This document shows positions 42,817-53,400 of a DNA stretch of 64,000 nucleotides, in pieces. Source of the DNA: Paraflavitalea sp. CAU 1676 (GTDB lineage: Bacteria; Bacteroidota; Bacteroidia; Chitinophagales; Chitinophagaceae). The notes beneath the pieces are model-generated. The model was not told where the DNA came from. It saw only the letters and a list, made by a program, of their open reading frames with translations, and ran no database searches. Made by a program: the position numbers and the translations under genes. Every line of letters begins with the position of its first letter. The first letter of the stretch is position 1. The stretch is from assembly GCF_029223285.1 (NCBI RefSeq), contig NZ_JARHUJ010000008.1:310001-374000 (forward strand). Reading direction: 5' to 3'.

Positions 42817-45432
42817 ATGACCCTTATTTACCGTAGCTTTTTGTTGATATTTTCTATCGTTTGGGCCTTTTCCTTGCAAGCACAGGAATCGGCGAGCCAA
42901 TCGCCTGGTATCATCACCGGCAATATCCTGGATGAAAAACAAAAAGCGATCGGCGACGCTACGGTCGAGCTGCAATTGCTGGCCGACACCCTCACCCGCA
43001 AAACGACCCTTTCGGACAAGAACGGTAATTTCTCCCTTTCCAATATTGCTTTTGGCTATTACCGGTTGAAGATCACGTATGTAGGTTTTCAGCCCATGGT
43101 CATCGACAGCATGAACTTCAGAACAGAGCGGTTCGATTTCAATATGAACGACCTGGTGATGAAATCGGGTACTTCTTCCGAAATGGCGGAAGTGGTGGTG
43201 TATGCCGAGAAGCCCCTGATCCAGAGCCGGGATGGCAATATCACGTTCAATGCCGGTGAATCGGCCCTGAGTGCAGGTTCTACCGCCAGTGAGTTGCTGA
43301 AGAGCGTGCCGCTGGTGGCCAACGATCCCGATGGCAAGGTGGTGGTGCGGGGTAAGGAGCCGAAGATCCTGATCGACGATAAACCGGTTGACCTCAACGC
43401 CCAGCAGCTACAGGATTTTCTCGAGTCGCTGCCCGGCAGTATGATCGAACGCATTGAAGTAATGACCAACCCGCCACCCCAGTATGCCAATGAGCAGGGC
43501 GGCGTGATCAATATCATTACCCGTAAGGGCAGGGTAGGTGCCGGCGCGCGGTTGAGCCTCACAGCAGGCACCAATGGCGAACGCAATATCAGCGGCAATA
43601 TCAATTACCGCAAAAAGGGTTTGTCCATCAACCTCAACGTCAATACCGGCGATAACCGGGTGAACGGGTACGGCTATTCCAAACGGGAGAACCTGTACAA
43701 GGATTCCACGAACTATTTCAACAGCACCAACAGTTACCGCAACCGCAATACCCGGCCTGGCGCCCGGTTGAGCATCGATTACGATATCGACCGCAACAAT
43801 ATCGTGAATGTGCTGCTGCTCTTCAACCACAATGATTTCAGGAACCGGAGTGAGAATGAATATACCAACCTCAACCAGCACCAGGAGATCTATAAGTTAA
43901 GCAACCGGTATGTAGAAACGGAGGGGCAGAACGTAAACCCCGCGATGAACCTTACTTATACCCATCGCGGTAAGAAGCCGGGTGAAACGTTGCGCCTGAT
44001 CGCTGGCGCCAATTACTCTTATAACCAGAATGACCGTACTTTCTTTCAGCAGTTCCTGTTTCCGGATCGTACGCCCACGGGTGTCGACTCTACGCAACAG
44101 CAGCTCAATGATAGCTGGAACCATGGGTATAGCGTTCGTGTGAATTACGATAAACTGCTTGACAATAAATCTACCTCCTTCTCGGTGGGTGGAGGTACTG
44201 TGGCCGATGCCAGTCATGTGGTGTTGAATACGCAATACTGGAAGAAGCCGGATAACGTATATGTGAAGAGCGATCTGTTGAGTAATGATTTTGGTTTTAA
44301 ACAGAGCGTACACAGTGGCCGCTTTTCGATGAAGCAGATCATCTCCGAGCAAATGAGCGTTACGGCCGGTGTTACTGCCGAAGTAACCGATATTAAGTTT
44401 GACCTGAAGGATAAGACGGAGGTGAACAATGATTATACTACCTGGCTGCCTTTCGCCAATTTCAACCAGCGTTGGGAAGAGGTGCTGAACCTGAGTGTGG
44501 CTTATCGTAAAACGATCCGCCGGCCGGGTATCGGTCAGCTCAACCCTAGTATCGACTACGGTGATCCAAATAATATCCGTTACGGTAACCCGGAGCTGGC
44601 GCCTACTACAGCGCATAACTTCGACCTGGTGCTGGGACGGAATGGCAATAACTATTACACGAACCTGGGCTTCGGCTACAATGTGGTGCAAAGCATTTTC
44701 AGTCAGATCCGCAACCTGCTGCCCGATGGCAAAACGGAAACAACCTGGCAAAACATCGACGATCGCCATGAGTATGAAGTGAGTACCTGGAGCGGGTATA
44801 CCTTGTCGAAAAGGTTGCGGATGAATGCGAGCGCGAGCTATACTTTCAACAAGTACAGCGAATACGACAAAACGAAGAACAAGTACCGGGATGGCGGTTC
44901 GTTCACGACGAGCTTCAATGCCAACTACTCGCCCCTGGATGTGTGGAACTTCAATGGCAATTTTACGCTGAACCGCTTTGCCAATCCGCAGGGCACGGTG
45001 CGCAGTAACGTGCGTATGAACCTTTCGGCTCAATATAAGCTGCTGAAGAAGAAACTGATCCTTACGCTCAATGCGATCGATCCTATCTTCCAGCAGAAAT
45101 ATACTACGTATACATTTGGTCCCAATTACAACCTGGAGTCTTTCAGTAATGCGCGTACGCGCAGCTATCGTCTCACGGTGAGTTACAACTTTACCAACCT
45201 GGTGGGTGGGGGTAAGAAGAAGCCGTCGGCTGCAGCCTCGGTGCCGGTGAAAGGTGGAGCAGGTGCGACCGGGAAAGGATCCCCGGCTAATGGGGTGAAG
45301 CGCGGTGAGCCTGCCAAGGCTACGACACCCACTAGCACTGAAAAGAATGGCCAGCCTGCCAAGGCTGTACCGGCCAAACAACCCGCGGCTAAAGTGAAGC
45401 CGGAGGGTACGACGGTTGGTGTTCCTATTTAA
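42817..45432 (+). CDS. TonB-receptor-like outer-membrane barrel protein with long C-terminal tail
   Basis: 871 residues, signal peptide ending FSLQAQ. Order: carboxypeptidase-regulatory-like domain (about 32-105, IITGNILDEKQKAIGDATVE), plug-like domain (AEVVVYAEKPLIQSRDGNIT, ASELLKSVPLVANDPDGKVV, IERIEVMTNPPPQYANEQGG, VINIITRKGR), then a barrel up to SYRLTVSYNFTNLVGGG. About 70 further residues follow that are Ala/Pro/Lys/Gly-rich with GEPAKA and GQPAKA repeats, rare after the last barrel strand. It belongs to the outer-membrane beta-barrel family (OMP_b-brl_3) of Bacteroidota. The ligand is unknown. Single gene. Confidence 0.85.
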   Translation: MTLIYRSFLLIFSIVWAFSLQAQESASQSPGIITGNILDEKQKAIGDATVELQLLADTLTRKTTLSDKNGNFSLSNIAFGYYRLKITYVGFQPMVIDSMNFRTERFDFNMNDLVMKSGTSSEMAEVVVYAEKPLIQSRDGNITFNAGESALSAGSTASELLKSVPLVANDPDGKVVVRGKEPKILIDDKPVDLNAQQLQDFLESLPGSMIERIEVMTNPPPQYANEQGGVINIITRKGRVGAGARLSLTAGTNGERNISGNINYRKKGLSINLNVNTGDNRVNGYGYSKRENLYKDSTNYFNSTNSYRNRNTRPGARLSIDYDIDRNNIVNVLLLFNHNDFRNRSENEYTNLNQHQEIYKLSNRYVETEGQNVNPAMNLTYTHRGKKPGETLRLIAGANYSYNQNDRTFFQQFLFPDRTPTGVDSTQQQLNDSWNHGYSVRVNYDKLLDNKSTSFSVGGGTVADASHVVLNTQYWKKPDNVYVKSDLLSNDFGFKQSVHSGRFSMKQIISEQMSVTAGVTAEVTDIKFDLKDKTEVNNDYTTWLPFANFNQRWEEVLNLSVAYRKTIRRPGIGQLNPSIDYGDPNNIRYGNPELAPTTAHNFDLVLGRNGNNYYTNLGFGYNVVQSIFSQIRNLLPDGKTETTWQNIDDRHEYEVSTWSGYTLSKRLRMNASASYTFNKYSEYDKTKNKYRDGGSFTTSFNANYSPLDVWNFNGNFTLNRFANPQGTVRSNVRMNLSAQYKLLKKKLILTLNAIDPIFQQKYTTYTFGPNYNLESFSNARTRSYRLTVSYNFTNLVGGGKKKPSAAASVPVKGGAGATGKGSPANGVKRGEPAKATTPTSTEKNGQPAKAVPAKQPAAKVKPEGTTVGVPI

Positions 45433-46206
45433 TCGATCAAAAGACTGAGCTATGTGGCCTGCTATCGACCAGTTGAAGGGTTGATGGGGGCGTGGCTATT
45501 GGGAGACTTGCTGTCGTAGCAGCTGTGATTGACCGTGAGGTGGTGTGGTGTGGGGAGGCTGTGGCGAGGGCAGGGTGAGATGTGCAGCAGCGTGGCGGCG
45601 AAAGGAGGAGTAAGCAGATGAGCACGAGCAGTAACAACGGGGGGGAGGCAGCAGCAGACCAGGGCCTGATCACCGGTAGATCAGGAGGGGACCAGGAGCA
45701 GGTCAGGGACTCCCCGGGAAGTGCATCGCTGTAAAGTCGCTATAATGTCGCTATAAGGTCGCTATAAGGCCGGTATAATGTCGCTAAGAGGTCGCTACAG
45801 TATCGCGATGATAACGCTGTAAGAGGTGGGGGAAAGCCGCCCAAAAGACTGATTTTGGCCTCTGCGGGTAATAGCTGATATGGTATCCTGGCCGGCATGG
45901 TGCGTTTTTATTGTTGTTTTTGTGGATGGCTGATCGTGTGGTGTGATGCCTTGTAAGCTGATGTAAATTTGTAAAATCCCCTCTACATATAAGACAATTC
46001 AATACGGTTATTCGTTGCGTATGTGGGTAACTGTTTTTGTTGTTTTTTGGCGTGGTAGTTATTGCCTTTTGCAGGAGTGATACTCCTGACGAGTATGTCA
46101 AACTGAGTGATCGGACGAAATTGTTCAGAGGCGCTCTCGTCTCTAAAAAAACGTTAAAAGGGTTACGTGGCTTTTGTTCACGGCGACTGGTAGTTACATT
46201 TAGTAC
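45433..46206. other. Gene-free stretch with an 11-bp tandem repeat
   Basis: About 770 bases. The first 290 are G-rich on the plus strand. An 11-bp repeat lies at 45727-45825. The last 200 bases are A/T-rich and should hold the patatin gene promoter. TTTTG (46172-46176) and TACATTTA (46195-46202) are a partial match but would leave no leader. Confidence 0.55.
45727..45825. repeat. Tandem 11-bp repeat, about nine units
   Basis: Units of consensus CGCTATAAKGT begin at 45727, 45738, 45749, 45760, 45771, 45782, 45793, 45804 and 45815; the middle four are almost identical, the outer ones degenerate. The period of 11 is not a multiple of 3. Confidence 0.85.
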
Positions 46207-47259
46207 ATGAAGCATTTACTACTTTCTACCGTATTGTTTGTTTCGACGGGCATTGCCGCTGTGGCTCAAGCCCCTTGTTACAAGAACCTGGTATTGGAAG
46301 GCGGCGGTGTGCGCGGGTTTGCTTATGCCGGTGCTTTTGAAGTGCTGGACAGTTTGTGTATCCTCGATGATATTGAGCGGGTGGGAGGTACGTCGGCCGG
46401 AGCGATTCAGGCGGCGTTGCTCTCGGTGGGGTATACGCCACGCGAGATATTATCGTTAACAGCCTATGTAAAGCCGCAGCAATTCAATGACGGATCCTGG
46501 TTTGTGGGTTCGGGAATGCGCCGGTTGAATAAAGAATTTGGCTATTACAAGGGCGAGAAGATCTCGGAATGGCTGGAAGAATTGATTGCGCGCAAAACAG
46601 GAAATGGTCTTATCACTTTTGCCGAATTGCACCGGCTTGGACGATCGAAAGGATACAAAGATCTGTACATAACGGGTACCGACCTTACCTATCAGTGCCT
46701 GCGTATTTTCTCCCATGAACAATATCCCAATATGGCCATCAAGGATGCGGTGCGCATCTCGCTCTCCATTCCGCTTTATTTTAAACCGGTATTGATCGAT
46801 GACCAGGGTAAGGTGTACGAGAAAAAGGAGAAAGGGATCGTTCTCCATACTATGGTTGACGGGGGCGCCCTCAGCAATTATCCTTTGTTCCTGTTCGACT
46901 CTTCGAAATACATGGCCGGGGTGGTCTTTCCCCGCAATGTGTTCATGGAAAACCCGGAGACGCTGGGGTTGATGATGGAGTCGCCCGAGCAGATCGCCCA
47001 TAACCGGTTGAAGGCGGGTAATTCTCCCATTCCCATCAAGAGCCTGAAGGATTATATGAAAGCTGTGTATGTTACGCTGATCGACAAGCCGAGTCCGGAG
47101 GCTAATGGCAGCAGCGCCTGGAAGCGTACCATTACCATCAGCACCCTGAACTATTCGGGGCGGGTGCGTAAGTTGCCGAAGAAAGTGGTGGAGGACTTGC
47201 TGGAGAGTGGAAGGGAGGGCGTGCGGCGGTTTTTTGCATCTTCCGGCAATCCCGCATGA
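46207..47259 (+). CDS. Patatin-like phospholipase, secreted
   Basis: 350 residues with a signal peptide (MKHLLLSTVLFVSTGIAAVA, cleaved near QAP). The patatin Ser-Asp dyad is intact: oxyanion loop GGGVRG (32-37), nucleophile GTSAG (Ser63) and DGG (Asp218, in MVDGGALSNYPLF). These enzymes hydrolyse acyl chains from membrane lipids. The size matches a single patatin domain with no barrel domain attached. It lies alone, 773 bases after the barrel gene and 143 before the large secreted protein. Confidence 0.9.
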   Translation: MKHLLLSTVLFVSTGIAAVAQAPCYKNLVLEGGGVRGFAYAGAFEVLDSLCILDDIERVGGTSAGAIQAALLSVGYTPREILSLTAYVKPQQFNDGSWFVGSGMRRLNKEFGYYKGEKISEWLEELIARKTGNGLITFAELHRLGRSKGYKDLYITGTDLTYQCLRIFSHEQYPNMAIKDAVRISLSIPLYFKPVLIDDQGKVYEKKEKGIVLHTMVDGGALSNYPLFLFDSSKYMAGVVFPRNVFMENPETLGLMMESPEQIAHNRLKAGNSPIPIKSLKDYMKAVYVTLIDKPSPEANGSSAWKRTITISTLNYSGRVRKLPKKVVEDLLESGREGVRRFFASSGNPA

Positions 47260-47402
47260 ACTTGTATGTGATAAATGATTATACGGTTTAATCGACCTGT
47301 GGATCTATTCGCGCCTGCATGAAAGCGTTTGATGGCGATGATTCGCATTGGCTGAAATAAGCATTCGGAGGAGGGCGTTTATAGGCCCTAACTTTCTTGC
47401 CT

Positions 47403-50162
47403 ATGCTCCGTAAGCTGGTGAAATTATTGAGTGCGCTCTTTTTTCTGCAGGCCAGTATGGCGTATGGCCAATGTCCCGGTTCCTCTCCGCTGACTATCGA
47501 TAATATCATTACAACGGAAATGCGTTGCCCTTCGTCGGCCACTGCCAATGCCATTGTATCGGGAGGTGTGGCGCCTTATAGTTATGCCATTACGGCGGGC
47601 CCCAGGATCGTGACCCCGCAATCGTCCAGTCTCTTCAATGCCTTGCCTGCCGGTCTCTATACCATGCGGGTTACCGATAACTGTGGTAACAATACAACAC
47701 ACGATTTTCAGATCACCGGTTCTTATACCGTTACCCAATTGACCAATGTATTGAGATCGCCGTCCTGTACCGGCAACAGCGATGGTGCTATCGAAGTAAA
47801 TGTTACTGCCGGTGGCCGAGCTCCCTTTACTTATGAGTTGATAGCCCCTTCACCCATTATACGTCCTGTACAAACCAGTAATCTTTTTGACAATTTGCCC
47901 ATAGGCAGGTATACGTACCGGGTAAAGGATTCCTGTGGTAATGTGCAAACGCGAACGGTAAACCTGCTTGATAACACCAACAATAACTTTTTGATTGTAG
48001 ACCTGAAATTGAATTGGGTTGCCTGCGATTCCTTTTATGTTGCTTACCGGGTAACGTCGGATGCAGGAGCCAACTTCAGCATGCCTTTTGAATCCGAATT
48101 ACAGTTGCCCAACGGTTCGGTGATCAAGCGCGTTGTTGCAACTCCCTCTGCTACTATTCTAGATACCTTCCGCTTCAGGTACGGTCACCTTAAGTCGGTG
48201 GACCCCTGGTTGCTCCTTACCGTATATAACGGATGCAGGGTGCCGAGGTTGTTGAATTACAGAATGCCGCTGGATATGTCGGTCGTGAAGGAGGAGGATG
48301 GCAGTTGCAGCGGCTTATACCGGTACATATTTGATCAAGGTACAGATAACAATCCTGCCTATCCCTATAACAGACTGGTACATTGCGGAACTATTACTTA
48401 TTCGTTGATCAATCCTTCAGGTACAGTGGTGGCTACCCAGGTCAATAATTCAACCTTTTCCGGTTTTCCGCCAGGTATTGGTTATAAAGTTGTCCGGGAG
48501 ACCTGCTGCAATAAGGATACGCTGGAGTTTGACTGGGCTACCATGCCGTTTCATAAATTGACGTACAATATTGACCTCGGCTGTAAAGAAGGTACAGCCG
48601 TTTTGCGGATACAGAACAATGGAGCCGATTCAGGGATTGTGGTGATAGAATCAGGTCCTGCTTCGGTGACTTTTGCCAATGGGGTTACCCATACCTTCAC
48701 GTATCCGGATACCATCAGACGAGTGTTTTCTTCGTCTGCCAGTATTGTACTGGGATATCTCACAGAAGGTTCTTACAGGATGTATTATATCAGCGAATGC
48801 GGACATAAGGATACTGCTAATATCGTAATACTTCCCGCACACCTGAAACGCGTTACTTTCAACACCAGTCTGGTAAAAGGATGTCTGAATGATAATAAGA
48901 TCGTTTGGGAAGGAACCAGCAATTTCCGGGGAGCTGATAATATTACCATTACCAAAGGCACGACGGTTACCACCAGGTCCGTATCGACATCGCCCTTTAA
49001 GGATTCTGTCGTTAACCTTGCTCCGGCTTTCTATACGGTTGAATACCTGTACCGGAACTACCGGCCTACCCATTTTGTGACGGGCATGGCCGGGCTTGCC
49101 TGCGACAAAATTACCGCGTACATCAATGTGCCCAATTATACGCAACCCTTTCTTAGAGATGAAGCATTGGTGGGGCGTTGTGCCAGCGACCGGCTGGTGT
49201 CGTTGGTGCCGGATAGTTCAAGCGGGGTATTGCCTTTCTGGTATGATGTTTTAGCCGGTCCTGTTATTCCTCCGGGCCAAAGCCATCCTCTTTATACCAA
49301 CCTGCCTCAGGGAACGTATACCGTTAGGGTAACGGATGCCTGCGGCAACAGTTATTCGGATGATATATATTTTGATAGCCTTATCAAACCAACGCTTGAT
49401 GTTCAGCAAGACTGCCAATTCGAAACTTTTACCGCGTTTGCGACCTCTTCGCCTTCCTATGATTATCACTGGATCTATCCGGATGGAACTGCGCTGCCAG
49501 GAGGCTACCTTGGTTTGTGGCCCTACACGATCAATGATGCAGGAACCTACCGGCTGGTGGCTACCAGTATATTAGCGGGCTGTATTTATACAGAAGATAC
49601 GAGCATTACACTAACGCTGTGTTCCCTGCTGCCAACAGAACTGTTAAGCTTTAAGGGTGTTGCTGAAACAAATGTGGTTTCCCTGCATTGGAAGATAGCA
49701 GCTGCTGGTACTGTGCATCGTTTTGTTGCAGAACGTAGTGCAGATGGTAAACTGTTTACGCCGTTGGGTTCGGTGCCGGCAACGGAAAGTGTAACTACTT
49801 ACCGGTTTACGGATCAACATCCGCTTGCCGCCAAAGTCTGGTACCGGCTGCAATTGGTAGATAATAATGGTAGTACCGTTAAAAGCAAGACGATTGTTGT
49901 CGACAGATCTCAAACCAGGTCGCTTAGAGTGTACCCTGTGCCGGTCGATGAACACGGCCAGGTTTACCTGGACCATCCGGTAGCCACTACTGCCACACGT
50001 ATCGAAGTTGCCGACCTGCTGGGCCGGGTAATGATCAGGGCAGCGGCCGTAAGTGGCGTCAAGCAGTCGCTGGTCGATATCAGCAAATTACCGGCGGGCA
50101 GTTACCTGCTGATCTACCGGGATGGCAGACAGACGCAAACCGTTAAGTTGTTGAAAAAGTAG
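47403..50162 (+). CDS. Large secreted SprB-repeat-like protein with T9SS sorting domain
   Basis: 919 residues from ATG 47403 (MLRKLVKLLSALFFLQASMA); a TTG two codons earlier is not needed. The signal peptide ends at AYGQ. The N-terminal part contains repeated units of the SprB type, for example SGGVAPYSYAIT with GLYTMRVTDNCGN, AGGRAPFTYELI with GRYTYRVKDSCGN, and a later GTYTVRVTDACGN. The last 80 residues (LRVYPVPVDEHGQVYLDHPV to SYLLIYRDGRQTQTVKLLKK) are a type IX (type A) sorting domain. The middle has many paired cysteines. It is probably a surface-exposed protein related to adhesion or gliding. Confidence 0.8.
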   Translation: MLRKLVKLLSALFFLQASMAYGQCPGSSPLTIDNIITTEMRCPSSATANAIVSGGVAPYSYAITAGPRIVTPQSSSLFNALPAGLYTMRVTDNCGNNTTHDFQITGSYTVTQLTNVLRSPSCTGNSDGAIEVNVTAGGRAPFTYELIAPSPIIRPVQTSNLFDNLPIGRYTYRVKDSCGNVQTRTVNLLDNTNNNFLIVDLKLNWVACDSFYVAYRVTSDAGANFSMPFESELQLPNGSVIKRVVATPSATILDTFRFRYGHLKSVDPWLLLTVYNGCRVPRLLNYRMPLDMSVVKEEDGSCSGLYRYIFDQGTDNNPAYPYNRLVHCGTITYSLINPSGTVVATQVNNSTFSGFPPGIGYKVVRETCCNKDTLEFDWATMPFHKLTYNIDLGCKEGTAVLRIQNNGADSGIVVIESGPASVTFANGVTHTFTYPDTIRRVFSSSASIVLGYLTEGSYRMYYISECGHKDTANIVILPAHLKRVTFNTSLVKGCLNDNKIVWEGTSNFRGADNITITKGTTVTTRSVSTSPFKDSVVNLAPAFYTVEYLYRNYRPTHFVTGMAGLACDKITAYINVPNYTQPFLRDEALVGRCASDRLVSLVPDSSSGVLPFWYDVLAGPVIPPGQSHPLYTNLPQGTYTVRVTDACGNSYSDDIYFDSLIKPTLDVQQDCQFETFTAFATSSPSYDYHWIYPDGTALPGGYLGLWPYTINDAGTYRLVATSILAGCIYTEDTSITLTLCSLLPTELLSFKGVAETNVVSLHWKIAAAGTVHRFVAERSADGKLFTPLGSVPATESVTTYRFTDQHPLAAKVWYRLQLVDNNGSTVKSKTIVVDRSQTRSLRVYPVPVDEHGQVYLDHPVATTATRIEVADLLGRVMIRAAAVSGVKQSLVDISKLPAGSYLLIYRDGRQTQTVKLLKK

Positions 50163-50239
50163 GTGGACCCGGGACGAGTTGCTTTTCCGTAACCGGCAAT
50201 CGGGCAATTCTTATATTATTCCTTAACTTTAAGAGGCAA

Positions 50240-50312
50240 GCGGAAATAGCTCATTTGGTAGAGCGATAGCTTCCCAAGCTATAGGTGGCGGGTTCGAGCC
50301 CCGTTTTCCGCT
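50240..50312 (+). tRNA. tRNA-Gly (anticodon CCC)
   Basis: A 73-base cloverleaf. Acceptor GCGGAAA (50240-50246) pairs with TTTCCGC (50305-50311); discriminator T at 50312. The anticodon arm is ATAGC-TTCCCAA-GCTAT with anticodon CCC; the T-arm contains GGTTCGAGCC. No CCA is encoded. Two broken copies of its 3' half follow downstream. Confidence 0.93.
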
Positions 50313-50326
50313 CAAAGGCTCTCAGG

Positions 50327-50431
50327 CCTTAGGTGGTCCCGACGGTTGTCGGGAAGCCCCGTTGTTCGTTCAAAAGATCCCCAAACTATAGGTGGTCCCG
50401 AAAGTTGTCGGGAAGCCCCGTTTCCCGCTCA
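50327..50431. repeat. Two broken copies of the tRNA-Gly 3' half
   Basis: About 50327-50372 and 50379-50431 repeat the tRNA 3' region (TATAGGTGG ... AGCCCCGTTT-CCGCTCA), but in both the T-arm is replaced by a small hairpin (TCCCGAC-GGTT-GTCGGGA at 50337-50354; TCCCGA/TCGGGA at 50396-50413). The second copy ends within the stop codon of the RND gene. Confidence 0.75.
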
Positions 50432-53400
50432 TTTTTTCCAAAGTAACACCGGCAACAAAAAGAAGATGGCAAATAATGCCGTTGCCAATCCTCCGAGGGT
50501 GCCCACGGCCAATGAAAACCAGAATACTTCCTGCTGGCCTTCCAGCACAAAAGGTATCAAGCCGCAGCAGGTCGATATGGTGGTTAGTAATATTGTCTTT
50601 GCCCGATAGGCGATCGCTTTCTTCAACGTACTATTCCGGTTCTCTACAGGTTCCTTTTTTTTCAAGTTGTTGAAATCATTGATCAAAAATATGGCTGCAT
50701 TGGCCACCAGTCCGCCCAGCATGATAAAGGCTGCATACCCACCCTGATCGAAATAAAAGCTCCCCCCGTAAAATGTCAGGAATAGTCCCATAAAAGAAAC
50801 AGGGATCATGCAAATGATCGCCAATGGCTGCCGGAGGTTTTCGAAAAGGATGGAGCCCAGCATGAATATAGCCAGTATGAGGATGCCGATCAACCCGTAT
50901 TTGCGCACGCCTTTTTCCCAGGCATCATTGCCTCCCTGGTGTATGGCGCTATAGCCAACCGGCATTTCCAGATTCATTTTTTTTAGGATGCCGGTCAATA
51001 CTTCGTTGCCCGTTTGTGGTGTGCCGAGGAATTCAAAACTTAACAGCCTGATGTATTGGCGATTTTCCCGATGCAGGCTATTGGTAGTAGCGCGGATCTC
51101 CAGGTTACCTGATTCTGCAATTCTTGTTTTTCGATTGCTATCCAGTTGGAGCGTATTTTGTAACAGGTCGTATTGGGAATACCTGCCGGCAATTTTTTCT
51201 TTCAGCACCAACGGATACAACTGGTTGTTCATAGCGACCTGTGTAGTGGCTTTGAACTGATTGGTACGGTAAGCAACGCTGTTGAGCACCTGTTGCGGGT
51301 TGGTTTGGTGTAACGCGAGTTGCTTTGCATCGAGTTGCAGCAGGTATTCACGCCCGGGCTTTTCATCAAATTCGAGATTGGTGTTGGTGTTTACCTGTTG
51401 TATACGTTTATGGGTGAGTAATTTTTGGGCAAGTATGTCTGACTGCCTTTCGAGTTCATCGTAATTGTACCCCTTCATCAATACACGAAAGGTGGGGATC
51501 TCATCTCCGCTTTCATTGGTAAACCCGAGTCCAACGCCATATATATTCCAATCAACAGCGCCCCATTCCAGCGATTTGGCCACCAAGGCTGATTTTAACA
51601 GATAAGGGGTAGAACTGTATTGTTTCTCTTCCGTAAAGGATATGTCGATGCTTCCGCGCTGGCCATTGTAGACGGTTGTTACAAATTTGTCGATGCCGGG
51701 GACTTGTGCAAGGTAGCTTTCGACTTCGGCCAATATTCCGTTGAGTTGATGGACCGTATTGCCATATGGCATTTCAGCTGTTACATGCAGCATAACCCTT
51801 TCGGGATTGCGATAGCCGCTTCGTTCGTTAACATTGTCCAGGAATAGCCGGAGTGATCCACCCGCCCATTTTTCAAGTGGTCTTTTGTATTTATCCCGGT
51901 ACGTTTCGCTGCCGAAGCTGTTATTGTACCAGCGATGATACCAGGCATTGCCTTCCCATGTTGACGGAAGCAGGTATACGGGAAGCCCGAAGCCGATCAA
52001 TAGCAGCAGCAGGAAGGTTTTTCTGTACCGGGCGAGGCCGGCAAGGATCTGTTCATAATATCGCTGGCAACGGGCTAACCAAGGGGTTTGACCAACAGGT
52101 TGCCTGGTGGCCGGTGCAACGGGCACTGACCCGTTCAACAGCCTATACATACCAGGGGTGAACCACAGGGCGGTGATCAACGAGGCCAGCAAGGCCAGCA
52201 TGATGATGGCCGCAAAGTCGACCAGGTTCTGCTGATCTTCTTCCGGCAGTAAGAAGATCAGGCTCAGCGCAGCTATTGTGGTGAAGGTAGCACCGAGCAG
52301 CGCCGGATAGATCTTCCGGTTGCGCCACCGGTGATAGTGGTCGATCATTACGATCGCATTGTCGATCATCAAACCAAATGATATGGCGATACCGGCGATG
52401 GTATACAAGTGTATGTTGAGGCGGAAGGCCCAGGCCAGGAGTATGGTGAGCAAGAGTGTTACGAGGAGGCCCGACAGCAAGGTTACCAGGTACTTCCAGT
52501 TGCGATAGGCCACTATGATGAATATGACGAGTATCAGCGCTGAAAGTCCGGTACGTTGATAGTTCTTAGTCATTTCACGTTCCAGGAATTCTGTATCGTC
52601 GTATTCGAGCAGGGTGGTGAAGTCCAGTGGCAATTGTTGTTTGGTCCCATCCATCAGTTGCTTTACCTTTTTGGCGATCAGTATCTTATTCTCTCCTTCG
52701 TTGGCGTAGATACTTAATGTCACCGAGTTATTTCCATTGATCCTGAAATAACTATCGGCCTCCTGTTCTTCCTGGTATATTTCGGCGATGTCGCGGATGC
52801 GCAGCGGAACGGTGCCCGCGACCGGCAGCTGTATGTCGCCGATCATCGGGATGGATACTTCGGGTGAAGCTATCTGTAAAAAGTATTGACCTCCGTTGGC
52901 AGTTGCCAATTGCCCCGGGTATGCTTCTGCCATGTACGATTGGAGGGTGGTCATAATGCGAGCAGGATCCAGCTGCCAGGCCTGGCATTTGGCTGCATCG
53001 AACCTGACGGACAGTTGAAGACCCGGTACGCCCGACAACCTGGTTTCCCGAATTCCCTGGTACCCGGCAAATGCATCCCGGAAGTGTTTCCCGGCCACTT
53101 CCCTGATTCGGTAAGGCTGCAAAGGGGCGTTGATCGAATAGACCAGCAATGGTTCAGGAGCCCTGGTTGTATTGCTGTTGGCACTGATCAACGGATAAGA
53201 TGCACCGGGAGGTAGTTGCGGATAAACCTGCCTGAGCATGGCTGCTAACTCTAACCGCTTGAACTGCATATCGGTTGATGGATGAAATTCCAACTGTATG
53301 TAGCCAGCATCATACCTCGAAACAGAATTGATCTTTTTCAAATTGCTTAACTGTGCACAGACGCCTTCAATTTTGGAGGTAACCTGTTGTTCAAGTATTT

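Noticed and set aside
43897-45381. A 494-codon minus-strand open frame
   Set aside because: It is antisense to the well-supported barrel gene and is His/Arg/Ile-rich without any domain.
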